DNA of 64,000 nucleotides from Chitinibacter sp. SCUT-21 (GTDB lineage Bacteria; Pseudomonadota; Gammaproteobacteria; Burkholderiales; Chitinibacteraceae), in contig CP102611.1 in NCBI GenBank assembly GCA_041874755.1, positions 496,001-560,000 on the forward strand, written 5' to 3'. Positions 1-8,935 of the stretch are shown here, in pieces. The notes under the pieces are model-generated. The model was not told the origin of the DNA. It made no database searches and saw only the letters and a list, made by a program, of their open reading frames with translations. The first letter of the stretch is position 1. Each line of letters begins with the position of its first letter. Both the position numbers and the translations under genes were made by a program.

Positions 1-102
1 TTTAATTTGGTCACGCAAACCTTAGGTGGGCAAATTAAAGTTTATTCTGAATTAGGCCACGGCACCCGATTTGAAATTCATCTACCCTGCCGTGTTCCAT
101 AA
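1..102 (+). CDS. C-terminal end of a sensor histidine kinase (partial)
   Basis: An open frame enters from the left edge and encodes 33 residues before a TAA. The residues match the end of a HATPase_c domain: a GGQIKVYSELGHGTRFEIHLP-like ending with the glycine-rich G2 box (GHGT) followed by the last beta strand. This is the ATP-binding end of a two-component sensor kinase. The sensor type cannot be judged because the rest lies outside the window. It is followed by about 100 bp of non-coding DNA before rlmM on the same strand. Confidence 0.75.
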   Translation, partial: FNLVTQTLGGQIKVYSELGHGTRFEIHLPCRVP

Positions 103-200
103 TTAACCTTTCAGATGCTGCTGTTACTTTTTCTGCCCCGCTGTGATAGCAAGCTGACGCGTTCTTGGGTATCCTTGCGGGTTTTACACTGAGCGCAACC

Positions 201-1256
201 ATGTCCGACATCATTACTGCCACACCCAAAGCGCTTCTGGTCTATTGCCGTCCCGGGTTTGAACCCGATTGCGCAGAAGAAATAGCCGATAACGCAATGT
301 GCGATGGCACTTTTGAACGCGGCGATGGCTGGATTGTTTTTACGCCCAAAGATAAAAACCCCAAAGCACTGACCAGCTTAGTGAATAAGCAGCTGATTTT
401 TCCGCGTCAAACTTTGCTAGTTCACGATCGACTAACCTTAGGTGGCAAAGATCGCCTAACACCGATTGTTACTGCATTAAAAGAAATCAACTCGGCATTT
501 AGCGACGTTTGGCTGGAATATCCAGATACGAACGATGGCAAATCACTGTCGAGTTTCTGCCGCAAATTTGGTGATTACGTTGCTAAAGCGGCGGCAGAGC
601 ATGATTGGCTGCAGCCACAGCGCGTGCGCAATCGTCTCCACTTGTTTTTCCCGCAACAAAACGAAGTGTTTATTGCCTCCCGCCCAGCGCGCGACACCGA
701 TTGGGTCAATGGCATTCCGCGCTTACGCATGCCGGTCGATGCCCCAAGCCGCTCCACGCTAAAATTACTCGAAGCGATTTTGGTGCTGGTTGAAAATCCA
801 GAATCTAAACTACGTGAAGGTATGAGCGCTGTTGATTTGGGCGCTGCGCCAGGCGGCTGGACTTACCAATTGGTGAGCCGCGGCCTGAAAGTTTTTGCGA
901 TCGACAACGGCCCAATGAAAGGTAGTATGGATGGCCACCATCAGGTTAAACACATTCGCGACGATGGCTTTAAGTTCCGCCCCAAAAACCCTGTTGACTG
1001 GCTGGTTTGCGATATGGTTGAGCAGCCGATTCGGGTTGCTGAGCTGATTGCTAAATGGGTGTCTGCAGGTAACGCACGTCGCGCAATCTTCAATCTGAAA
1101 TTACCAATGAAAAAACGCTATTTGGAAGTGCAAAAATGTTTTGCATTGATTGAGGCCAAACTCGACAAAGCTGAAATGCCGTGCAAAATTACAGCCAAAC
1201 ACCTCTACCACGATCGCGAAGAGATCACCGTGTACTTGACGGTAGCAAAAGACTAA
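201..1256 (+). CDS. rlmM: 23S rRNA 2'-O-ribose C2498 methyltransferase RlmM
   Basis: A 351-residue SAM-dependent methyltransferase that modifies C2498 of 23S rRNA. The N-terminus [16 protein letters not shown] and the segments [25 protein letters not shown] (SAM motif I), [16 protein letters not shown] and [11 protein letters not shown] follow E. coli RlmM closely along the whole length. The open frame extends upstream to a TTG at 165, but the ATG at 201 gives the N-terminus expected for the family. The gene is followed 44 bp later by mscL on the same strand. Confidence 0.95.
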   Translation: MSDIITATPKALLVYCRPGFEPDCAEEIADNAMCDGTFERGDGWIVFTPKDKNPKALTSLVNKQLIFPRQTLLVHDRLTLGGKDRLTPIVTALKEINSAFSDVWLEYPDTNDGKSLSSFCRKFGDYVAKAAAEHDWLQPQRVRNRLHLFFPQQNEVFIASRPARDTDWVNGIPRLRMPVDAPSRSTLKLLEAILVLVENPESKLREGMSAVDLGAAPGGWTYQLVSRGLKVFAIDNGPMKGSMDGHHQVKHIRDDGFKFRPKNPVDWLVCDMVEQPIRVAELIAKWVSAGNARRAIFNLKLPMKKRYLEVQKCFALIEAKLDKAEMPCKITAKHLYHDREEITVYLTVAKD

Positions 1257-1300
1257 ATAACAATCTGCGACAATTATTCATTCAACATACTGGAGTAAGC

Positions 1301-1729
1301 ATGTTTAAAGAGTTTCGCGAATTTGCCATGCGCGGCAATGTCATTGATTTGGCGGTCGGTGTGGTGATTGGCGCTGCATTTGGCAAGATCGTCGATTCAT
1401 TGGTTAAAGATGTGATCATGCCACCACTAGGCTTTATTATTGGTAAGGTCGACTTTACTAATATGTTTGTCACATTAGTTGACGGCAACAAAGTAGCAGG
1501 CCCTTACAATACGCTCAAAGCGGCTCAAGAAGCAGGTGCAGTTACGCTCAATTATGGCCTATTCATCAATAGCATGATCAGCTTTATTATCGTGGCCTTT
1601 GCTATTTTTATGGTCGTTAAAGCGATGAATAAACTCAAGCGCGAAGAGCCTACTGCTCCGGCAGCCGAGCCAGTTACGCCTGAAGATATCGTGCTATTGC
1701 GTGAAATTCGCGATTCGTTGAAGAAATAA
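1301..1729 (+). CDS. mscL: large-conductance mechanosensitive channel MscL
   Basis: A 142-residue inner-membrane channel that opens under hypo-osmotic shock. It begins [20 protein letters not shown], the canonical amphipathic helix and pore-lining TM1. A periplasmic loop, TM2 (around residues 85-110) and a C-terminal charged helix ending [10 protein letters not shown] follow. The start has a good ribosome-binding site (GGAG about 9 bases upstream). The gene converges on the thiolase gene, with an intrinsic terminator 15 bp after its stop codon. Confidence 0.97.
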   Translation: MFKEFREFAMRGNVIDLAVGVVIGAAFGKIVDSLVKDVIMPPLGFIIGKVDFTNMFVTLVDGNKVAGPYNTLKAAQEAGAVTLNYGLFINSMISFIIVAFAIFMVVKAMNKLKREEPTAPAAEPVTPEDIVLLREIRDSLKK

Positions 1730-1744
1730 AACGCCCGAAAAACA

Positions 1745-1774
1745 AAAAAGCCGCAGAACAATCTGCGGCTTTTT
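1745..1774. terminator. bidirectional rho-independent terminator
   Basis: A 13-bp perfect stem (AAAAAGCCGCAGA / TCTGCGGCTTTTT) closes a 4-base ACAA loop. A-runs and T-runs flank the stem, so it can work for mscL on the plus strand and for the thiolase gene on the minus strand. Confidence 0.9.
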
Positions 1775-1777
1775 CAT

Positions 1778-1826
1778 GGGTATTACTCGGAATTAGCGTT
1801 CAACACACAACGCTACACCCATACCC
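1778..1826. repeat. 49-bp GGGTAT/ATACCC palindromic element, copy T
   Basis: GGGTAT and ATACCC lie exactly 49 bp end to end. An inner 7-bp inverted repeat (TAGCGTT / AACGCTA) is present. The copy covers the last codons and the TAA of the thiolase gene on the minus strand. The coding part (GGGMG motif) is conserved in thiolases anyway, so part of this match may be coincidence. Confidence 0.45.
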
Positions 1827-2971
1827 CCACCGATACACAGCGTCGCCAAACCTTTCTTTGCATCGCGACGTACCATTTCGTGAATCAAGGTCACCAGCAC
1901 ACGGCAACCTGAAGCACCAATTGGATGACCCAAAGCAATTGCGCCACCATTGACGTTAACCTTATTCAGATCCCACTGCAATTCTCGCGCTACGCCCAAG
2001 GCTTGCGCAGCAAATGCTTCATTCGCCTCAATCAAATCGAGTTCTTCAATTGACCAGCCTGCTTTAGCCAAGGCTTTTTGTGTCGCAGATACCGGGCCCA
2101 TACCCATAATCGTGGGATCAAGACCTGTACTTGCAGAGGCTTTTACACTCGCCAACACGGTTAAACCCAACTCTTTGGCTTTTTCACGGCTCATTAATAG
2201 CACCGCTGCAGCGCCGTCATTGATACCCGATGCATTCCCTGCTGTTACGGTGCCTTCTTTGTCAAAAGCTGGGCGAAGTTTGGCGAGTGATTCAGCCGTT
2301 GTGCTTGGCTTAATAAATTCATCTTGCTCAAATACAACTGGGTCGCCTTTCTTCTGTGGGATCACAACAGGGATAATTTCATCATTAAAACGGCCTGCTG
2401 CTTGGGCTGCGGCGGCTTTTTGCTGAGAAGCCAAGGCCAGCGCATCTTGCTCTTCACGAGAGATTGCATATTTTTTAGCGATATTCTCTGCTGTCACACC
2501 CATGTGATAGTTGTTATAAGCATCGGTCAAACCATCGTACACCATGCTATCGACAAGGCTAGCATTACCCATGCGGAAACCATCACGGCTACCATTCAAT
2601 AGATGTGGGCTAGCCGACATATTCTCTTGGCCACCAGCAATGACAATTTCAGCATCTCCCGCCAAAATAGCTTGAACACCTAAGGCCACAGCTTTCAAAC
2701 CAGAACCACACACTTGATTGATGGTTAAACCAGGCACAGCATCAGGCAAACCGGCACGACGCACGGCCTGACGAGCTGGGTTTTGCCCCAAACCTGCAGT
2801 CAAGACATTACCTAAAATCACTTCAGATACTTGCTCGGGTTTCACGCCTGTTTTTTCTAACAATGCACGAATCACGGTCGCGCCCAATTCTGGCGCAGAA
2901 ACTTTAGCCAAACCGCCTGAGAAATTACCCAAAGCAGTACGACCTGCGGCAACAATCACTACATCTGTCAT
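1793..2971 (-). CDS. phaA: acetyl-CoA C-acetyltransferase (biosynthetic thiolase)
   Basis: A 392-residue thiolase that condenses two acetyl-CoA to acetoacetyl-CoA, the first step of polyhydroxybutyrate synthesis. The nucleophilic Cys88 lies in [10 protein letters not shown]. The catalytic His349 lies in GHPIGASG and the second Cys379 in CIGGGMG, so all catalytic residues are present and the length is standard. It lies 89 bp downstream of PHA synthase on the same strand, which supports a PHB role. A degradative AtoB role cannot be excluded by sequence. No phaB reductase is visible next to it. Confidence 0.9.
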   Translation of the reverse strand: MTDVVIVAAGRTALGNFSGGLAKVSAPELGATVIRALLEKTGVKPEQVSEVILGNVLTAGLGQNPARQAVRRAGLPDAVPGLTINQVCGSGLKAVALGVQAILAGDAEIVIAGGQENMSASPHLLNGSRDGFRMGNASLVDSMVYDGLTDAYNNYHMGVTAENIAKKYAISREEQDALALASQQKAAAAQAAGRFNDEIIPVVIPQKKGDPVVFEQDEFIKPSTTAESLAKLRPAFDKEGTVTAGNASGINDGAAAVLLMSREKAKELGLTVLASVKASASTGLDPTIMGMGPVSATQKALAKAGWSIEELDLIEANEAFAAQALGVARELQWDLNKVNVNGGAIALGHPIGASGCRVLVTLIHEMVRRDAKKGLATLCIGGGMGVALCVER

Positions 2972-3060
2972 TTTTTTGCTCTCCCAGCAGTAGCAAACAA
3001 CACTAAGTTGTCAGCCATTAGTTATAAAAGGCCCACCTACCGAGGCCTTCCAATTCACAC

Positions 3061-4779
3061 TTAGACTACTTTCGCTTTGACATAGCGGCCTGGTGCGGCC
3101 TCGATCATTTTGTATTTGGTGTTTCCCAACTTTTTAGGCGCCGCAACGTGCTCACCAGAATGGGGAGCCAGCCAAGCCGACCAATCCTGCCACCAGCTGC
3201 CAGGGCGAGACTCTGCCGATAGCAACCAATCTTCGGCATTAAGAGCCACATTATCATTGACCCAATAATTGCGCTTATTGGTCGAGACTGGATTAATCGC
3301 GCCAGCAATATGACCAGAAGCCCCCAACACAAAGCGGATGGGGCCTTTGAAGATTTTGGTCGTAGCAAAAGCTGATTGCCATGGAACAATATGGTCTTCG
3401 CGCGCAGCAAACACATAGGTTGGTACGTTAATCGTCGTAAGATCAATTGGCGTGCCGCATAAGCTAAATGAATTTGGTTTAATTAAATTATTTTCCAAAT
3501 ACATATTGCGCAAGAAGAAGGTGTGCATCGGCAAAGCCAAATTGGCCGAATCGCTGTTCCAGTACAACAAATCAAACGGCGCTGGGTTTTTGCCCTTCAG
3601 GTAATTATTAACGACATAATTCCAGATCAAATCATTTGAGCGTAACGCCGAGAAAGTACGCGCCAACTCTTTGCCACCAATCACGCCCTCTTTCTGCACT
3701 TCGCGCTGGCGAACAATATTCCAATCGATAAAGTGCTTAATTTCACCAGGGTCAGTGTGATCAAGCATCACCGTCATCAAGGTAACCGACTCAAACCAAT
3801 CTAAGCCGCGCGCTTTCATCACTGGCATGGCGGTTGAAACCAACTCGCCACCAATGCAAAACGACAATACATTGATTTTTTCTGCTTTAGAAATTTCGCG
3901 TACCACTTCGGCAGCTTTAATTACGCCCGATTCAATGTAATCGTCCCACTGCAAATGCCCTTGATGCGCTTCGATTGACTTCCACGACACCAAGAAAGTA
4001 GTAAACCCTTGGCTGACGATATAGGCCATCATGGAATTCGCAGGTTGCAAATCCATAATGTAGTATTTGTTTACACACGGCGGCACAACTAACAATGGAC
4101 GACTATACACCTGGGGGGTTGTTGGCGAATATTGAATCAGCTGGAACAAATCGTTCTCAAAAATGACTTCACCCGGTGTGACTGCGAGATTTTTTCCAAC
4201 TTCAAATTGGCTCTCATCAGTCATCGTGATTGAGCCTTTTTGCATGTCAGCCAACAACTGCTTCATGCCTTCTTGCAAACTCTCACCTTTAGTTTCTAGT
4301 GCGAGTTTCATTACCTCGGGGTTGGTAAATGCAAAATTACTAGGGCTCATCGCGTCAATATATTGTCGCGTGAAGAACGACATTTTTTCGCGCGTTGCAT
4401 CGTCATATTGTGGCGAATTAATCTGATCGAGTAGCCATTTTGATGTCAGCAAATAGTTTTGACGAATATAGTCAAAAATCGGCGTATCCCATTCTGGCGC
4501 ATTAAAGCGGCGGTCAGTTTTTTCTGCCTCAACCACCTTCACCCCAGACTTAGCACCAATTAAACCCAGCCATAAATCCATTTGTTGCTGATAAAACGCA
4601 GCATGGGCGCCAAACAACTCAGGCTGATTTTGTTGGAATTTATGCAACAGTTCGTGCAGCACCGTGACATGCTGATTTGGTTCGGAAACAGGAATCGCCT
4701 TGGCCCACTGCTCGGACCATTGGCGATTGGCTTGCGTTAATTGATCAAAAAAAGCTTGCATGGCGGGGTGAGTCAGCAC
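3061..4779 (-). CDS. phaC: class I poly(3-hydroxyalkanoate) synthase PhaC
   Basis: A 572-residue PHA synthase that polymerises hydroxyacyl-CoA on the granule surface. The lipase-like box SFCIGGEL carries Cys308. Asp462 (AAREDHIVPW) and His490 (GASGHIAGAINP) complete the triad, at the spacing of class I enzymes. The N-terminal domain (residues about 1-200) is also class I-like. The start is a GTG with GGAG seven bases upstream; an internal ATG at 4761 is an alternative. The thiolase gene follows. A TTGCA/TGCAA palindrome lies upstream and may be an operator. Confidence 0.95.
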   Translation of the reverse strand: MLTHPAMQAFFDQLTQANRQWSEQWAKAIPVSEPNQHVTVLHELLHKFQQNQPELFGAHAAFYQQQMDLWLGLIGAKSGVKVVEAEKTDRRFNAPEWDTPIFDYIRQNYLLTSKWLLDQINSPQYDDATREKMSFFTRQYIDAMSPSNFAFTNPEVMKLALETKGESLQEGMKQLLADMQKGSITMTDESQFEVGKNLAVTPGEVIFENDLFQLIQYSPTTPQVYSRPLLVVPPCVNKYYIMDLQPANSMMAYIVSQGFTTFLVSWKSIEAHQGHLQWDDYIESGVIKAAEVVREISKAEKINVLSFCIGGELVSTAMPVMKARGLDWFESVTLMTVMLDHTDPGEIKHFIDWNIVRQREVQKEGVIGGKELARTFSALRSNDLIWNYVVNNYLKGKNPAPFDLLYWNSDSANLALPMHTFFLRNMYLENNLIKPNSFSLCGTPIDLTTINVPTYVFAAREDHIVPWQSAFATTKIFKGPIRFVLGASGHIAGAINPVSTNKRNYWVNDNVALNAEDWLLSAESRPGSWWQDWSAWLAPHSGEHVAAPKKLGNTKYKMIEAAPGRYVKAKVV

Positions 4780-4832
4780 AATGTCGCTCCAGTTATATTA
4801 GGATTTTCCCGAATACCAGCACAATACAATTG

Positions 4833-4843
4833 TTGCAGTGCAA
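4833..4843. promoter_or_regulatory. perfect palindrome upstream of phaC, candidate PhaR-type operator
   Basis: TTGCAGTGCAA is a perfect 5+1+5 inverted repeat inside a longer TTGTTGCAGTGCAAT context. It lies 54-64 bp upstream of the phaC GTG in the phaC/pbpG divergent region. PhaR repressors of PHA genes are known to bind TGC-rich palindromes. The assignment here is inference, and no phaR gene is in the window. Confidence 0.35.
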
Positions 4844-4926
4844 TGTAAACAATCCTAACAATCATCGCAAGGCTGGGCAATTCTAATGTCATTGTTTAGC
4901 AAAAAAACACTACTTATTGATTAACA

Positions 4927-4955
4927 ATGACTTTTTTCCATTCTTTGCGTAGAAT
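4927..4955 (+). promoter_or_regulatory. candidate sigma-70 promoter of pbpG
   Basis: ATGACT (-35 like, 4927-4932) and TAGAAT (-10 like, 4950-4955) are separated by 17 bp. They lie 50 bp upstream of the pbpG start. The match is moderate and was judged by eye. Confidence 0.4.
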
Positions 4956-5005
4956 CAGCAATAACTAACATAAGCAACACATAGTTTTATTCGAAGGGGT
5001 CACTC

Positions 5006-6073
5006 ATGTCCAAGTTTTTTCGCCCTCTGTGCGCATTGTTTATCTGCGCATCGTTAGCGACCACCCCAGCACTTGCCTCAAAAGAAGTTACTGAAAAATC
5101 AAAAACTTCTTTAAAAAAACAGACTTCGAGTCAATCCGCTCGCAGCGCAAAAAAGCCCAGCAATAAAGTCGCCAAGAACAGCAAATCTTCCAAATCAAAA
5201 GTCACGTACACCAGCAGAAAAAAAACTTCGGTCAAACAAAATGCGATTGCCAGTGCGCGTCGTGATGTGCAAATCGCACGCATTAATGCCAGCCCAATTA
5301 ATTTAGCCAGCCCAGGTGTGCAATCGGCTGCGGCCGTGGTATTAAACCAACAAACTGGCGAAGTTATGTATGAACGCAATGCGGATAACGTGATTCCAAT
5401 TGCATCGATTACCAAATTAATGACCGCCATGGTCGTGCTTGATGCCAAACTGCCTCTCAATGAGTTGATTAGCATTACGCATGAAGACGTTGATAATCTA
5501 AAAAACACCAGCTCACGTCTCGCCGTTGGCACTACGCTCACGCGTGGTGAGATGCTACTTTTAGCATTGATGTCTTCAGAAAACCGCGCTGCCTCCGCGC
5601 TGAGCCACTACTACCCCGGCGGGCGCAACAATTTCATTCGTAAAATGAACGAAAAAGCACTACAGCTCGGCATGACTCACACCCGCTTTTTCGACTCAAC
5701 TGGCCTCACCCCACAAAATGTCGCGACCTCACGTGATTTGGCGCTCATGGTCAAAGCTGCTCAACGCTACCCAGAAATTCATCAGTTTTCGACCTCGAGT
5801 GAGTACAACTTTGTTTCAAACCTTACCGGCAATGTGATGACATACCGTAATACCAATCCGCTGGTTAAAAATCCAGATTGGAATATTGGCGTATCCAAAA
5901 CCGGTTTTATCAATGAGGCGGGCCGCTGTATTGTCATGCAGGCAACAATCAATAATATGCCAGTGGTCATGGTATTGATGGCATCCAATGGCAAGCAAAC
6001 GCGTATTGGTGATGTGCAACGTGTTCGTCGCTGGATTGAGGAAACTCGCACCAGCACTTATCGTGCAGGTTAA
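5006..6073 (+). CDS. pbpG: D-alanyl-D-alanine endopeptidase (PBP7 family)
   Basis: A 355-residue periplasmic low-molecular-weight penicillin-binding protein that cuts peptidoglycan cross-links. It has a signal peptide (cut after about TTPALA, residue 24), then a Lys/Ser-rich linker of about 75 residues. The S11 peptidase domain follows, with all motifs: SITK (Ser134-Lys137), SEN (191-193) and KTG (298-300). The long basic linker could bind the wall or nucleic acid-like polymers, but that is a guess. The ribosome-binding site is AGGGG. A strong terminator follows at once. Confidence 0.9.
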   Translation: MSKFFRPLCALFICASLATTPALASKEVTEKSKTSLKKQTSSQSARSAKKPSNKVAKNSKSSKSKVTYTSRKKTSVKQNAIASARRDVQIARINASPINLASPGVQSAAAVVLNQQTGEVMYERNADNVIPIASITKLMTAMVVLDAKLPLNELISITHEDVDNLKNTSSRLAVGTTLTRGEMLLLALMSSENRAASALSHYYPGGRNNFIRKMNEKALQLGMTHTRFFDSTGLTPQNVATSRDLALMVKAAQRYPEIHQFSTSSEYNFVSNLTGNVMTYRNTNPLVKNPDWNIGVSKTGFINEAGRCIVMQATINNMPVVMVLMASNGKQTRIGDVQRVRRWIEETRTSTYRAG

Positions 6074-6077
6074 GAAT

Positions 6078-6107
6078 AAAAAAAGCCCGCACTAGCGGGC
6101 TTTTTTT
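6078..6107. terminator. bidirectional rho-independent terminator
   Basis: AAAAAAAGCCCGC / GCGGGCTTTTTTT forms a 13-bp stem around an ACTA loop, directly after the pbpG stop codon. The stop codon of the convergent DUF2892 gene lies in its T-run. Confidence 0.93.
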
Positions 6108-6297
6108 ATTTTTTCTGAATTGGGCATGTATTAAGCCCAATAAGTTTATACAAAGGACAATACCGAATTAAGCCAGTTAGCAAAGGCACAATTCCTAAAT
6201 ATGCCCACGGCCCCAAGACATTAAGGACCGCAAGCACCAGCAACACCACACCCACAGTGATACGTAATATGCGATCAACGCCACCAACATTACTCAT
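6106..6297 (-). CDS. DUF2892 small membrane protein
   Basis: A 63-residue protein with two hydrophobic segments (ITVGVVLLVLAVLNVLG and AYLGIVPLLTGLI) followed by RYCPLYKLIGLNTC. This is the DUF2892 / YgaP C-terminal type, often found alone or fused to rhodanese domains in sulfur genes. The start at 6297 was chosen because a strong GGAGG lies 7 bases upstream; the longer frame to 6354 has no such site. It follows trxC by 35 bp and probably belongs to the same sulfide-response operon. The molecular role is not known to me. Confidence 0.75.
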   Translation of the reverse strand: MSNVGGVDRILRITVGVVLLVLAVLNVLGPWAYLGIVPLLTGLIRYCPLYKLIGLNTCPIQKK

Positions 6298-6332
6298 CTC
6301 ACACCTCCACTCAGCTATGGGCAAGCGCCCAT

Positions 6333-6761
6333 TTACAGAAACTGCATCAGCCACGCCTTAAATTGCCCAGGCGACAAAGCCCCCGATACTCGCTCCAATT
6401 CGGCATTACCTTCCACAACCAGGAGCGTTGGAATGCTACGCACCCTGAATTGATTACCTAGTTCAGGCTGCGATTCGGTATCGACCTTAACAAACAACAT
6501 CTTCCCAGCTATCTCTTTAGCCGCCGCAGCAAATGTAGGCCCAAATTGCTGACATGGGCCACACCATGGCGCCCAAAAATCAATCACAACAGGCAATTTG
6601 CTATTTTTTAAAATCAAAGGCAGCGACTCTTTAGTGGCGGCAATAGGCGCTCCACTCAGCAATGGCTGATGGCAAGCCCCACAGTTCGGCGCTTCATGCA
6701 AGCGAGTGGCTTCTAGGCGATTTTGCGCATGGCAATGTGGACATTCAATTTGCATCGTCAT
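6333..6761 (-). CDS. trxC: thioredoxin 2 (TrxC)
   Basis: A 142-residue zinc-containing thioredoxin. The N-terminal zinc ribbon has Cys7-x2-Cys10 and Cys27-x2-Cys30. The thioredoxin fold carries the active site WCGPC at Cys67/Cys70 and the cis-Pro segment RSIPTL. It reduces disulfides in the cytoplasm and, given the neighbours, may reduce protein or low-molecular-weight persulfides (inference). It lies 10 bp downstream of the MBL hydrolase gene and is surely co-transcribed with it. Confidence 0.93.
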   Translation of the reverse strand: MTMQIECPHCHAQNRLEATRLHEAPNCGACHQPLLSGAPIAATKESLPLILKNSKLPVVIDFWAPWCGPCQQFGPTFAAAAKEIAGKMLFVKVDTESQPELGNQFRVRSIPTLLVVEGNAELERVSGALSPGQFKAWLMQFL

Positions 6762-6771
6762 TCTATATTTC

Positions 6772-7644
6772 TCACAAAGTATTCAATGGTAATTTCAAAT
6801 ATTGCCGACCGTCAGCCTCCGGCGGTGGCAAGTGCCCCGCACGGACATTCACTTGAATGGACGGCATAATCAGCACAGGCATAGCCAATGTGGCATCACG
6901 CGCTTCCCGCAACGCAATGAAATCTTGTTTGCTGATTCTCTGATTCAGATGAATATTATGTTGCTTCTGCTCAGCAATTGTTGATTCCCACTTTGGCTCA
7001 GCGCGATCCGCGGGCGGATAATCATGACAAGCAAAGGTACGAGTCTGATCCGGTAGCTGATAAAGTTTATGCACCGAATCATACAAATTAGCAGCGCTGC
7101 CCCCAGGAAAATCACACCGCGCAGAACCAACATCAGGCATAAACAAAGTATCCCCCAAAAATAGCGCATCGCCAATTAAGTACGCAACATCAGCAGGGGT
7201 ATGCCCAGGAACGGCAATTACTGTAGCGCTTAATTTACCTATACTCCACTGTTCGCCATCATTAAATAATTTATCGAATTGGCGGCCGTCAGTAGCAAAC
7301 TGCGCCTCCATGCCAAATAGGGGCTTAAAGATTTTTTGCACTTGATCGATGCCATGTCCAATGGCAATTTGGCCACCCAGTTTTTCTTGCAAATAAGCCG
7401 CAGCCGATAAATGATCAGCATGCGCATGCGTTTCCAAAATCCATTCCAGCTTTAATGCCAACTCGCTTACGCGCGACACAATTTGATCCGCATTGTGCGT
7501 ACTCGTACGCGCGGCCTTGGGGTCGTAATCAAGTACAGGGTCAATAATGGCCGCCGATCCGCCTCGTTCGTCATAAACCAAATATGAAATGGTAAAAGTG
7601 GCCGGATCATAGAACGCTTCGACATTGGGTTGAACTTGCTTCAT
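6772..7644 (-). CDS. MBL-fold hydrolase, Blh / persulfide dioxygenase-like
   Basis: A 290-residue metallo-beta-lactamase-fold protein. The metal motif THAHADHL gives His73, His75, Asp77 and His78. GHTPADVAYLIGDALFLGDTLF and FACHDYPP supply further ligands. It resembles the Blh hydrolase governed by BigR and the ETHE1-like persulfide dioxygenases, which oxidise glutathione persulfide to sulfite. It is transcribed divergently from a BigR-type repressor gene, which supports the sulfide role. The exact substrate is inferred. Confidence 0.85.
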   Translation of the reverse strand: MKQVQPNVEAFYDPATFTISYLVYDERGGSAAIIDPVLDYDPKAARTSTHNADQIVSRVSELALKLEWILETHAHADHLSAAAYLQEKLGGQIAIGHGIDQVQKIFKPLFGMEAQFATDGRQFDKLFNDGEQWSIGKLSATVIAVPGHTPADVAYLIGDALFLGDTLFMPDVGSARCDFPGGSAANLYDSVHKLYQLPDQTRTFACHDYPPADRAEPKWESTIAEQKQHNIHLNQRISKQDFIALREARDATLAMPVLIMPSIQVNVRAGHLPPPEADGRQYLKLPLNTL

Positions 7645-7675
7645 CGCGTACTCCGTAAAGAATTAAATAATCAGC

Positions 7676-7705
7676 TTTACTTTACAATATATTTATTTAT
7701 ATAAT
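7676..7705 (+). promoter_or_regulatory. bigR promoter with overlapping AT-rich inverted repeat
   Basis: TTTACT (7676-7681), an 18-bp spacer and a perfect TATAAT (7700-7705) form a sigma-70 promoter. An AT-rich inverted repeat TATAT-N6-ATATA (7688-7703) overlaps the spacer and -10 box and is a candidate BigR operator that could shut both divergent arms. The -10 box touches the annotated bigR start at 7706. Confidence 0.5.
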
Positions 7706-8086
7706 ATGTCAAACTTAGTTGATGAATATGGGCTCAACATGACTGAACTCGAAATGCAGGCAATGCGCGCCTCAGCAGGACAGACAACCCAATTACTTAA
7801 AAACCTCGCCAACGAAGACCGTTTGCTACTGCTCTGCCAAATGGTCGATGGCGAAAAATGCGTCTCTGATTTCGAAGAATTACTCGATATACGCCAACCC
7901 ACGCTGTCGCAGCAGCTTGGTATTTTACGCAATGCGCAATTGGTCAACACTCGGCGCGACGGCAAACGAATTTATTACTCACTCGCCAGCGACGAGGTCA
8001 AACAAGTGCTTTCCTTACTGTATATGCTGTATTGCCCAATTGATTTAAGAAGCCCCTCTGCAAAGGATGTTGAACATGCAAATTGA
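7706..8086 (+). CDS. bigR: sulfide/persulfide-responsive ArsR-family repressor (BigR/SqrR type)
   Basis: A 126-residue winged-helix repressor. The recognition helix region is [18 protein letters not shown], followed by the wing RRDGKRIYY. Cys44 and Cys110 are 66 residues apart, the same spacing as the redox pair of BigR (Cys42/Cys108 in my memory of the family). That pair forms a disulfide or tetrasulfide on persulfide stress and releases DNA. The start at 7706 gives the BigR-like N-terminus but abuts the -10 box. ATG 7739 (MTELEMQAM) is an alternative start and would leave the cysteines intact. It heads the YeeE-YedE-SulP operon. Confidence 0.87.
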   Translation: MSNLVDEYGLNMTELEMQAMRASAGQTTQLLKNLANEDRLLLLCQMVDGEKCVSDFEELLDIRQPTLSQQLGILRNAQLVNTRRDGKRIYYSLASDEVKQVLSLLYMLYCPIDLRSPSAKDVEHAN

Positions 8087-8501
8087 TCTTGCCAACTTTA
8101 CCCCACTCGCCTCCTTACTCGGCGGAGCCCTCATTGGCCTAGCAGCAGGCTTACTCGTCTTGCTGGCTGGTCGAATTGCCGGCATTGCTGGCATTATCGG
8201 CGGGCTAATTTCAGGAGCCAAAGATCGCAGCTGGCGTATTTTATTTATGCTGGGCCTACTGGTTTCACCGCTGGCCTGGAGCCTTGTCGCACCATTACCC
8301 GAACTAAAAATGGTGACCTCGCCATTTGGCTTAATCGTAGCGGGTTTATTGGTCGGCATCGGCACGCGTTACGCCAATGGCTGCACCAGTGGCCATGGTA
8401 TTTGTGGCTTGTCACGCCTCTCACTGCGCTCGCTCGCAGCGGTACTGTCGTTTATGGCCACAGGGTTTGTGACCGTATTTATCATTAAACACCTTATTTA
8501 A
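8076..8501 (+). CDS. YeeE/YedE-family sulfur transporter, first half
   Basis: A 141-residue membrane protein of the YeeE/YedE (sulf_transp) family with about four transmembrane helices. The conserved motif [16 protein letters not shown] is present; its cysteines are proposed to pass thiosulfate or (poly)sulfide through the membrane. ATG 8076 is preferred over ATG 8067 because AAGGA then lies at normal distance. It overlaps the bigR stop by 11 bases, so the two are translationally linked. It pairs with the next gene as two half-proteins, as in the PmpA/PmpB pairs near BigR genes. Confidence 0.85.
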   Translation: MQIDLANFTPLASLLGGALIGLAAGLLVLLAGRIAGIAGIIGGLISGAKDRSWRILFMLGLLVSPLAWSLVAPLPELKMVTSPFGLIVAGLLVGIGTRYANGCTSGHGICGLSRLSLRSLAAVLSFMATGFVTVFIIKHLI

Positions 8502-8512
8502 GCAGGAGCTCC

Positions 8513-8932
8513 ATGATGAAAATGAATGCCATCGGCTTTTTTACCGGCCTAGTTTTCGGCCTAGGGCTATTGCTCGCGGGGATGGCCAATCCCGCTAAAG
8601 TACAAGGATTTTTAGACCTTGCTGGCCTATGGGATCCCAGCCTTGCTTTCGTGATGGGCGGCGGCATCGGAGTATCCGTCATCTTTTTCACGGCAGCCAA
8701 ACGTCGCAGTACCACGCTGGCAACGTGTGAACCGATGCAATTACCCAATAGCAGCGTGATCGATAAGCGCTTGATTTTAGGCAGCGCTGCCTTTGGTATT
8801 GGCTGGGGCATTGGGGGTATCTGTCCAGGGCCCGCTCTGGTTGCTGTCGGTACAGGCTCACTGGGTGGGGTATTGTTTACCGCAGCCATGTTCGCTGGTA
8901 TGTTTATTTACGAACGCATCAATAAGAAGTAA
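8513..8932 (+). CDS. YeeE/YedE-family sulfur transporter, second half
   Basis: A 139-residue membrane protein paired with the preceding gene. The motif GMANPAKVQGFLDLAGLWDPSLAFVM is typical of the second half of YeeE/YedE proteins. GIGWGIGGICPGPALV holds the conserved cysteine. AGGAG lies upstream of a double ATG (8513/8516); either could be used. It lies 11 bp after its partner and 3 bp before sulP. Confidence 0.85.
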   Translation: MMKMNAIGFFTGLVFGLGLLLAGMANPAKVQGFLDLAGLWDPSLAFVMGGGIGVSVIFFTAAKRRSTTLATCEPMQLPNSSVIDKRLILGSAAFGIGWGIGGICPGPALVAVGTGSLGGVLFTAAMFAGMFIYERINKK

Positions 8933-8935
8933 ACC

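Noticed and set aside
1950..2426. A 158-codon plus-strand frame
   Set aside because: It is antisense to the thiolase gene, which is fully conserved.
7197..7246. GGGTAT...ATACTC pair in the MBL hydrolase gene
   Set aside because: The spacing is 50 rather than 49 bp and it is coding, so it was not counted.
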